This document shows, one piece after another, positions 62,201 through 64,000 of a DNA stretch of 64,000 nucleotides. This stretch comes from Picocystis sp. L7 (Eukaryota > Chlorophyta > Picocystophyceae > Picocystales > Picocystaceae). The stretch's first letter is position 1, and each line of letters opens with the position of its first letter. The DNA is taken from positions 497,001-561,000 of the forward strand of contig QXJR01000017.1 in the NCBI GenBank assembly GCA_020975725.1, written 5' to 3'. Position numbers and translations under genes: made by a program. Below the pieces are notes generated by a model. The model searched no databases and was not told where the DNA came from. It saw only the letters and a list, made by a program, of their open reading frames with translations.

Positions 62201-63999
62201 CAAGGGGTAACACACACGTAGGCACGCAGGCCGTACGGGACCTTCGCCCCCCCCTCCTCTTCCATGCTGAGAGCTGCCACCGTCTGCAAAGAACAGTCCA
62301 GAACTGCGGGGTGCATGCGGAAACCCCATCCTCCATGCTCCCCAACCACTTCAATGCGACCGCTGGCCAACGCAAAATCACACGCCATTCTGCCCAAAAC
62401 ACACCAAAGGGAACGCAAGGCAGGGGTGGGAGGACCAACGCCGCTTGACCCTCCACGCCACAACGAGGAATAGGAACCGGAGAGGTGGGAAGCCCATGAA
62501 CCGGAACGAGAGCCAGACTGAACCACCGCAAAGCCCAAAGGCAAATCCAAACGAACGCGCACAGGAGGACATTCCAAAGCACCCGAAGGAAGGACCAACG
62601 GAGAAGGAATCGAAGCATCCGTGAAAGCAAGGCTGCAAGATGCATCCTCTCGATCCCAAAGCATGGGTCCCACGCAAGAGACCAACTCCAAGTACCCGGC
62701 ACCAGGGAATATTGCCTTGTCCTGCACGCGGTGGTCCCAAACGAACGAACCGCCTGCCACCCCAAGGCAAACCTCAACGGCATGGAACCGACCAACATCC
62801 AAGGGGATGCTGCGTGAAACCAGAACGTGGGAACGCGGACAGACCCAGTGCCTCTCTCGCTGCCACAAACGCAAACGGGAAACCTCGCCCGTGCGGCGGG
62901 ACGGGAAACCCTCCCCGCTGGCAAGCAAGGCGTGAGCGTTGGTGCCCTGGAAGGCAAACGAACTCACCCCACAAACATGCAAGCGCTGCTCCAAATCCCC
63001 CCCCGTGGGACCGGCCTGACGACCAAGCAGGGTGGAACCACCCGCACGACCCGCTCCAACCACGCCCACAAGGGCGGAAGACACGTGTGGGTTCACCTGG
63101 CGCAAGTGAAGGATGGGAAGGACGTCCTGGTGAGACAAACTGGCCCAGGCCTTGGCCAGACCCATCACACCAGCGGCAGGCTCCGTGTGACCCATGCTGG
63201 ACTTGCCCGCAGAGAGAAGCAAGGGGGGGCGCTGCACCGAGGATGCAGAAAGAAGCACTGCACTCAGCGCACCCACCTCAATGGGATCGCCCAAAGGAGT
63301 GCCTGTTCCATGCATCTGGACCTCGTTCACCTGGAAAGGACCAAGGCCTCCCAAACGCAATGCAGAACGAAGGGCATCCTGTTGGGCGGGGCCATTCGGA
63401 GCCGTCAAGGAACTGGAACGCCCGTCCTGGTTCACTGTCGTGCCACGAACAAAGAGAGAACAAAACGCGGGAATCTCGCTGGCCAGGTCCACACCTTCCA
63501 AAACAAGGCAACCACAAGCTTCACCCCGAACGTAACCGCTGGCACTGCCATCCAAGGTCTTGCAACGCCCGTCCAAGGAAAGCATTCCTGCCACGAAGAA
63601 CATGAGCGAGCTTTTAGCTTCGTGCAGGGTCTTTGACCCACAAACCAAGCTACGATGACATTCAAACGATGTGATTGACTTGGAAGCAACATGACAAGCA
63701 ACAAGGGAAGAGGAACAAGCAGTGTCAATACTGACTGATGGTCCTCTCAAGCCAAATACATAAGAAAGCCTACCGGCGGCCACACTCAGTGCAGATCCAG
63801 TTGCCGTAAAAGGTGTGATGTTGACTTGCTTCGAAGAAAGCAGATCAGCAAAGTCTGGAGTGGAAATACCACAAAAAATGCCACCATCAGATCCACTCCA
63901 TGGATATGGGCTAGTTCCATTCAAACATGTCAGTGATGCTTCGACCAACAACCGTTGCTGAGGATCAATGAGCGATGCTTCTGACCTGCTAAAACCAAA
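44242..63999 (-). CDS. Giant modular type I polyketide synthase, second gene (partial, open at right window edge)
   Basis: An uninterrupted frame of about 6,585 codons, with the stop at 44242-44244 and the 5' end beyond the window. Modules in translation order: m1, KS (its start divergent, then type B), DH, ER, KR, ACP (64000 to about 59490); m2, a type B module (about 59430-54700); m3, a mosaic module (about 54640-49950); m4, an atypical KS, DH-like region and ACP (about 49900-47500); then three thioesterase-like domains. No AT domain occurs. KS motifs are DTACSSS, HGTGTPLGDP and KSSMGHTEPAAG. Module regions are almost the same as the + strand gene at the DNA level, whereas the terminal 5.7 kb is a clear but diverged paralogue. 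The product should be a long reduced acyl chain similar to that of the + strand enzyme but with a different terminal oxidation pattern. It converges on the repair gene, about 3 kb away. Confidence 0.94.
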   Translation of the reverse strand, partial: FGFSRSEASLIDPQQRLLVEASLTCLNGTSPYPWSGSDGGIFCGISTPDFADLLSSKQVNITPFTATGSALSVAAGRLSYVFGLRGPSVSIDTACSSSLVACHVASKSITSFECHRSLVCGSKTLHEAKSSLMFFVAGMLSLDGRCKTLDGSASGYVRGEACGCLVLEGVDLASEIPAFCSLFVRGTTVNQDGRSSSLTAPNGPAQQDALRSALRLGGLGPFQVNEVQMHGTGTPLGDPIEVGALSAVLLSASSVQRPPLLLSAGKSSMGHTEPAAGVMGLAKAWASLSHQDVLPILHLRQVNPHVSSALVGVVGAGRAGGSTLLGRQAGPTGGDLEQRLHVCGVSSFAFQGTNAHALLASGEGFPSRRTGEVSRLRLWQRERHWVCPRSHVLVSRSIPLDVGRFHAVEVCLGVAGGSFVWDHRVQDKAIFPGAGYLELVSCVGPMLWDREDASCSLAFTDASIPSPLVLPSGALECPPVRVRLDLPLGFAVVQSGSRSGSWASHLSGSYSSLWRGGSSGVGPPTPALRSLWCVLGRMACDFALASGRIEVVGEHGGWGFRMHPAVLDCSLQTVAALSMEEEGGAKVPYGLRAYVCVTPCDVGPVDVAAFPDADGGQGGRAVTTDYCLFGSSGTISTLRGLEARSMGGARTLSSPAVAKASSNCLYSVTWHAHATASNAAGDLCDLGASSSKIQRGLEISSSATTAGSRLSMGMLGLVRASLQSMWLSTGEGSWDGLERPMGGCADMSSGVWGLLRSATQELSPLSVQGAQTCAMNVLPTRHFVGPLALDSSAPYAGVHTASVSFSTHLLPSAAHSFPDEFRLFPVPRGSLGSLRPLPLEASPLGSLRVRVMAVGLNFRDVLNVLGMYPGDPGPPGGDCSCIRSSGGGFHSVGESVFGLSSGCLGTHSVAWRESLAPMPLGMTFEEAATMPTVFVTVDMSLRRSCGMLPMDGVLVHAASGGVGLAALQLVPSFGARAFSTAGQPTKRALLRGLGSVGVCSSRDTRFVDSFSQLGGVGLVLNSLTSTGLVGASLSCLVPCGRFVEIGKRDVWSVAACSMERVDVSYGLVAVDFLPPRVVGDALCSLSRACCLGLVQALTHIVHGMGSTSSALRQMSQAKHVGKVVVRSPCSSVLVPWGRTSLTGGTGALGSLVACWLVEQGQVRVQLLGRTGRVSSSTSLSVLGWGGAVESLRADASSSEECLRSLWGGLLGSTPLWGLMHAGGVLMDCTVSNQTVSTVRGVFGPKVSSMQWLESFGVGFPLGSSVLFSSVASLLGSPGQSNYSAANAALDAWAHAQRLRGGVAVSVQWGAWAGGGMATQDSSTALRVERTGMGVLSADDGLGALRGVLLEAGSRACSSLGWGGQFAAVPFVWDAFLRNVQRSSSSIPGMFLEFAEEGGLLVDGSGQVLSSSSGASGGGLGVSSPSPSWMFGLSREEQLAYLVSQVQESVRGVLGADVGVEEPLMAAGLDSLGAVEVRNSVERKMGTELPSTLVFDYPSVQAMAGFLLESVGGAVEAPNPTDAVFDSVDGTVGVLPSRSVGALSLSTHLGRVGRLVHSSGDRITRVPLSRWDLEVPLSGTLGGQAQFGSFVPREDVFDGSCFGISPAEAVLMDAQQRLLLEVVLEALVAHSVARRHSGVFVGVSSVDYAKVTSKMVSSVSGYNATGGTLSVASGRLSYTFGMGGPAVSIDTACSSSLVGAHFAARSIISGDCLAACASGVNLTLVPETTASFNSAGMLSLDGRCKTLDGSASGYVRGEACGCLVLEGVDLASEIPAFCSLFVRGTTVNQDGRSSSLTAPNGPAQQDALRSALRLGGLGPFQVNEVQMHGTGTPLGDPIEVGALSAVLLSASSVQRPPLLLSAGKSSMGHTEPAAGVMGLAKAWASLSHQDVLPILHLRQVNPHVSSALVGVVGAGRAGGSTLLGRQAGPTGGDLEQRLHVCGVSSFAFQGTNAHALLASGEGFPSRRTGEVSRLRLWQRERHWVCPRSHVLVSRSIPLDVGRFHAVEVCLGVAGGSFVWDHRVQDKAIFPGAGYLELVSCVGPMLWDREDASCSLAFTDASIPSPLVLPSGALECPPVRVRLDLPLGFAVVQSGSRSGSWASHLSGSYSSLWRGGSSGVGPPTPALRSLWCVLGRMACDFALASGRIEVVGEHGGWGFRMHPAVLDCSLQTVAALSMEEEGGAKVPYGLRAYVCVTPCDVGPVDVAAFPDADGGQGGRAVTTDYCLFGSSGTISTLRGLEARSMGGARTLSSPAVAKASSNCLYSVTWHAHATASNAAGDLCDLGASSSKIQRGLEISSSATTAGSRLSMGMLGLVRASLQSMWLSTGEGSWDGLERPMGGCADMSSGVWGLLRSATQELSPLSVQGAQTCAMNVLPTRHFVGPLALDSSAPYGGVHTASVSFSTHLLPSAAHSFPDEFRLFPVPRGSLGSLRPLPLEASPLGSLRVRVMAVGLNFRDVLNVLGMYPGDPGPPGGDCSCVRSSGGGFHSVGESVFGLSSGCLGTHSVAWRESLAPMPLGMTFEEAATMPTVFVTVDMSLRRSCGMLPMDGVLVHAASGGVGLAALQLVPSFGARAFSTAGQPTKRALLRGLGSVGVCSSRDTRFVDSFSQLGGVGLVLNSLTSTGLVGASLSCLVPCGRFVEIGKRDVWSVAACSMERVDVSYGLVAVDFLPPRVVGDALCSLSRACCLGLVQALTHIVHGMGSTSSALRQMSQAKHVGKVVVRSPCSSVLVPWGRTSLTGGTGALGSLVACWLVEQGQVRVQLLGRTGRVSSSTSLSVLGWGGAVESLRADASSSEECLRSLWGGLLGSTPLWGLMHAGGVLMDCTVSNQTVSTVRGVFGPKVSSMQWLESFGVGFPLGSSVLFSSVASLLGSPGQSNYSAANAALDAWAHAQRLRGGVAVSVQWGAWAGGGMATQDSSTALRVERTGMGVLSADDGLGALRGVLLEAGSRACSSLGWGGQFAAVPFVWDAFLRNVQRSSSSIPGMFLEFAEEGGLLVDGSGQVLSSSSGASGGGLGVSSPSPSWMFGLSREEQLAYLVSQVQESVRGVLGADVGVEEPLMAAGLDSLGAVEVRNSVERKMGTELPSTLVFDYPSVQAMAGFLLESVGGAVEAPNPTDAVFDSVDGTVGVLPSRSVGALSLSTHLGRVGRLVHSSGDRITRVPLSRWDLEVPLSGTLGGQAQFGSFVPREDVFDGSCFGISPAEAVLMDAQQRLLLEVVLEALVAHSVARRHSGVFVGVSSVDYAKVTSKMVSSVSGYNATGGTLSVASGRLSYTFGMGGPAVSIDTACSSSLVGAHFAARSIISGDCLAACASGVNLTLVPETTASFNSAGMLSLDGRCKTLDGSASGYVRGEACGCLVLEGVDLASEIPAFCSLFVRGTTVNQDGRSSSLTAPNGPAQQDALRSALRLGGLGPFQVNEVQMHGTGTPLGDPIEVGALSAVLLSASSVQRPPLLLSAGKSSMGHTEPAAGVMGLAKAWASLSHQDVLPILHLRQVNPHVSSALVGVVGAGRAGGSTLLGRQAGPTGGDLEQRMHVCGVSSFAFQGTNAHALLASGEGFPSRRTGEVSRLRLWQRERHWVCPRSHVLVSRSIPLDVGRFHAVEVCLGVAGGSFVWDHRVQDKAIFPGAGYLELVSCVGPMLWDREDASCSLAFTDASIPSPLVLPSGALECPPVRVRLDLPLGFAVVQSGSRSGSWASHLSGSYSSLWRGGSSGVGPPTPALRSLWCVLGRMACDFALASGRIEVVGEHGGWGFRMHPAVLDCALQSGQLLLESGASRQSLVPTGFAGVACHVALAPLDDVVVACTPNPEGSASGELLTDFALWRRGKEPFVHVTGLRAKSMGAPRGTTAAGEVTVCADTSCLYELKWLVDVPVDLNRSTQSLGDDWQAQPCRALALSALFGVLHEAPDAIWFRARLDVANPWGSCVASLYETVGPALLGALRAFAQENASTVAQVLQTHPSNPAMNVGSLDPSASSLGLYGVLDIASTHSIARLHPSAAHSFPDEFRLFPVPRGSLGSLRPLPLEASPLGSLRVRVMAVGLNFRDVLNVLGMYPGDPGPPGGDCSCVRSSGGGFHSVGESVFGLSSGCLGTHSVAWRESLAPMPLGMTFEEAATMPTVFVTVDMSLRRSCGMLPMDGVLVHAASGGVGLAALQLVPSFGARAFSTAGQPTKRALLRGLGSVGVCSSRDTRFVDSFSQLGGVGLVLNSLTSTGLVGASLSCLVPCGRFVEIGKRDVWSVAACSMERVDVSYGLVAVDFLPPRVVGDALCSLSRACCLGLVQALTHIVHGMGSTSSALRQMSQIEHVGKVVVRSPCSSVLVPWGGTYLVGGTAAMRSLIGTWLVEHDCCSLCFAHGSPEYSKPAFGSACATSVSSVNEMEFNNMLHTHGVQNASQVCSLFFLSVVDFTGDYTDKSLSACREGIGPGLILRQSEKTLECSAFAQVVLFSSVASLLGSPGQSNYSAANAALDAWAHAQRLRGGVEVSIQWGAWAGGGMATQDSSTALRVERTGMGVLSADDGLGALRGVLLEAGSRACSSLGWGGQFAAVPFVWDAFLRNVQRSSSSIPGMFLEFAEEGGLLVDGSGQVLSSSSGASGGGLGVSSPSPSWMFGLSREEQLAYLVSQVQESVRGVLGADVGVEEPLMAAGLDSLGAVEVRNSVEGTMGVDLPSTLVFDYPSIHQISLYLLDELCVDQSVVHREDIPSVHHEVGTHPSFFLVASAVHEQRLVVHSWCKERITPVPIARWDVELSHETPRFGGFFADIESFDTILFGITPRESSVMDPQQRLLLQCCLKSLGSIQTRDVSSFVGLSATDYSTLASQLKLKLTPFSLTGSSGSMAAGRISFTFGLDGPAATIDTACSSSMVAAKFALDSLHDLSAQDALTSGASLSIVPESTAMVSMAGMLAADGRCKSMDVSADGYGRGEGCAALLFRRIAIAMDHAGSTLEIAALASVVNQNGRSGSLVAPRGPAQEELVLKALSASGKGASDISGIQLHSNGTLLGDPIEIGAMASVFLAAHHDRNFSFCTVKGFLGHEEAAAGVMLLAHSATVLESRACAPVLHLRFLNSHVSKALKANRYKCNVQFPREAQAFSMENAFRMGVNSFGAQGTNAHVILEGKELNSSGTRIQSIPSPLQKQRCWLTPDFTPLQSICNVSAGLWCFELELCPCKHAVLKDLKILGSPIFSQAGMLALLSEAGKMSMSDNFSALEPALQDVSFVSQLLLDRDLSSTAKLALDGAGTVELSVPGPTVPDGTEQRTCLHGKFLLTGGSFDGSSSNDVKQADACVALLLSKDMPLHYRHQVFDLVPDPRPSSGLRQLECMIGCLVWEVKSHTLRSVGLAKVPLKRNSDTKAWSFFSKAQEQGANAVPLCAGFSCFNGSEFRHPCVATIQDTSIATMGHPDTPVSRIGASEIAGGFQQLLLELKTMNSEDRADWLEQKVSIEVCDMLGRDVDIDEPLMESGIDSRAGMELRQKMSDSLGVDLPVTLLYDYESISQIVDYLNQEIVSSLCDAEERLLTRSTVVFGDVESMPSEEGKPSKLLKTLRGSYPVRPLFLAAPGVANAQSAYFIFKSFLNWSEQPIFVLEKDNDLTVKELAICNATDILDIQPEGPYLIGGHSYGGVVAVQIALQLQEWGHEVGLVILFDTPHPLQCRAVTPDVEEVSDSEANEMMEMVLNAIGEETVGFSTRGNEWLSMEMGQRFEFFAPIWRIMRDNNMTVEEVRDQVYYVAGAVKRGDQVSDLRHHKFTARLYSAPLVCFRAFEKGACTYLDDSDDCSYPHGVAWSEIADTVEVIDVPGDHFTLLRQGNPDMSILVSALRAFLEPFGWVDSGAGEGGSPVFTGNVAPDEQEQEELSAYLAKMGFNLGKETGVTPAMPWACPLEEEPMGDEMQPLVMLNDVPVLADPPLFLVHDFSGNVTRLRLLARALEHPCVGICLGPLEELELLTTLEELAQIYLSRIHNSYPSLPYVMLGGVGFGALLAYEMALQLQAQGKEVATLLLIDDPIHLSMTEACELGHCSFFRLVEGQVSFDEFLKIMKTKRNFEEQLDYLDSIRPPDLSDYEWAEELALCAASAKELDPAWMALYPLVSNKLTIENFVYHMLENESFEGQLDFLSEQKPAKMSVQAWDGIVSQAVRRVTLTERLSNSYKPHWVFQGFTSVLSWLPGQTAGFTGHIPGYIVPGKSSQSLKWISGWQGSRADFNATVSSRSLVETRQFAGLSPDVIESTAECVAQALQCGMSEWKRFHNYTSCRMSPSLVQDETCGRPGVQDEFSYAEAFPEHQVNQKSLKYGVGRQVGIPIHTKRGSLGDMALPADILALNSMCSHVHHKNPIWMLHDEGGGLGNLAQLSNFMSSPCFGVSLSKRCMSADTMEELASFHLDAIRQVQPYGPYVLVGHSFGCALALEMSLQLKQSGEKLALVLVDGSVQRPEAYLINQPHWYALYSVVRQTSGLKLQLDDFVERMSSCKNISEQMRLSATYKPETISVNVWDEAVYSVLAKSQYFEYLALKYCPTTKFSGPSALLCSNDEYGYHFQRTNRIWCTGPMYARYLPCKHTWMLEERNLKGIADIIDLYSQEMLKQVLSELNA
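44290..45040 (-). other. Thioesterase domain 3 of second PKS (catalytic Ser present, FAS-like)
   Basis: IWMLHDEGGGLGNLAQLSNF leads into GHSFGC (Ser codon 44815-44817) and ALEMSLQLK, with candidate His in LPCKHTWMLE. It is the C-terminal end of the protein, as in the + strand gene. Confidence 0.83.
45310..46320 (-). other. Thioesterase-like domain 2 of second PKS, nucleophile replaced by Gly
   Basis: The motif aligned to GHSFGC reads GVGFGA, so Gly (codon 46081-46083) stands where Ser is expected and Val replaces the preceding His. The rest of the fold is well kept (LLAYEMALQLQ). The same Ser-to-Gly state occurs in the + strand gene, so the change probably predates the split of the two genes. 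Confidence 0.8.
46520..47380 (-). other. Thioesterase domain 1 of second PKS (catalytic Ser present)
   Basis: GHSYGG, with the Ser codon at 47149-47151, and VPGDHFTLL as candidate His. The entry segment (SKLLKTLRGSYPVRPLFL) is the same at protein level as in the + strand gene but uses many different codons. Confidence 0.85.
47500..49900 (-). other. Terminal PKS module m4: atypical KS, DH-like region, ACP, no KR
   Basis: The KS has DTACSSS (49414-49434), HSNGT in place of HGTGT (49003-49017) and VKGFLGHEEAAAG. A DH-like segment without clear catalytic motifs follows. The ACP has DEPLMESGIDSRAG. Architecture and non-standard motifs match module 8 of the + strand gene, although the DNA is well diverged. 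Confidence 0.78.
49950..54640 (-). other. Module m3: KS-DH-ER-KR-ACP mosaic with altered KR nucleotide loop
   Basis: KS and the first half of DH are type B. The DH end is the block shared with + 18226-18525. A unique structural KR half follows (KWLVDVPVDLNRST), then an ER of the common cassette. From 51030 to 50670 the KR is divergent: its glycine loop reads LVGGTAAMR where other copies have LTGGTGALG, and the middle is unlike the repeat. At 50669 it returns to the cassette, which supplies the catalytic Ser, Tyr and Asn. Loss of two glycines in the NADPH loop suggests weak or no ketoreduction, although DH and ER look intact. The ACP has GLDSLG. Confidence 0.8.
52419..52708 (-). repeat. DH C-terminal block shared with + 18226-18525
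   Basis: By eye it is identical or nearly so to the + strand block. It sits here in an uninterrupted frame and continues into a unique structural KR half, so this copy shows the intact context that the + strand copy has lost. Confidence 0.85.
52709..63590 (-). repeat. Type B PKS module tandem array, 4791-bp period, about 2.3 copies, inverted relative to 18526-30593
   Basis: Corresponding points fall at 62640, 57849 and 53058 (4791-bp steps). The upper edge is sharp: at about 63590, inside a KS, the repeat gives way to divergent sequence. The lower edge is at about 52709, inside a DH. Type B sequence resumes for the ER-KR cassette at about 52000-50276, with an interruption at 50670-51030. The array is the mirror image of the + strand type B array. 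Confidence 0.93.
63591..63999 (-). other. Divergent N-terminal part of ketosynthase m1 (partial)
   Basis: It encodes a KS segment from FGFSRSEASLIDPQQRLL through DTACSSSLVACHVAS to FFVAGMLSLDGRC, where type B repeat sequence begins. The active-site Cys lies in this divergent part and the two His residues lie in the homogenised part, so the KS is a mosaic. Base composition is AT-richer than in the repeat. Confidence 0.85.
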
Positions 64000-64000
64000 T

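Noticed and set aside
1-64000. Bacterial trans-AT PKS cluster (contaminant or recent transfer)
   Set aside because: An ERCC6/CSB-type gene sits between the PKS genes, spacers are large and AT-rich, there are no ribosome-binding sites or operons, and the thioesterases are FAS-like. An ancient bacterial origin of the PKS family itself is not excluded.

Overview
The window looks like nuclear DNA of a eukaryotic microbe, most likely an alga or other protist. It carries a complete ERCC6/CSB-type DNA-repair ATPase gene, eukaryote-sized AT-richer spacers, and no operon or ribosome-binding-site structure. The lineage cannot be fixed from sequence alone. Almost everything else is coding sequence for two giant type I modular polyketide synthases (PKS) that lie tail to tail around the repair gene.

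Left arm, + strand, 1-36377: a PKS whose 5' end lies outside the window. It holds three near-identical 'type A' modules in tandem (4788-bp period). Next comes a mosaic module without an enoylreductase (module 4), then a module with a divergent ketosynthase (module 5). A short stretch with three frame breaks (18526 to about 20000) follows, then tandem 'type B' modules (4791-bp period). The gene ends with a divergent terminal module and three consecutive thioesterase-like domains. Right arm, - strand, 63999-44242: a paralogous PKS, also open at the window edge. It has two whole type B repeats, a mosaic module, the same kind of terminal module, and the same three thioesterase-like domains.

The normal module order is KS-DH-(structural KR half)-ER-KR-ACP. 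No acyltransferase domain is present in any module, so extender units must be supplied in trans. Each normal module should add a fully saturated C2 unit, so a long, largely saturated acyl chain is the expected product. Exceptions are module 4 on the + strand (degenerate DH, no ER, intact KR; a mid-chain hydroxyl is predicted) and the third - strand module (damaged KR nucleotide-binding loop). In both genes the middle thioesterase has Gly in place of the catalytic Ser, while the first and third keep Ser.

The evolutionary signal is as striking as the enzymology. Modules, and especially a 1.75-kb ER-KR cassette, are almost identical between repeat types and between the two opposite-strand genes. 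The termini of the two genes are diverged, with many synonymous differences. Non-homogenised islands are visibly AT-richer than the repeats, as expected if gene conversion keeps the repeats identical and GC-rich. The spacers (36378-38534 and 41274-44241) hold no recognisable genes apart from two weak ORFs and an imperfect hairpin of about 64 nt.
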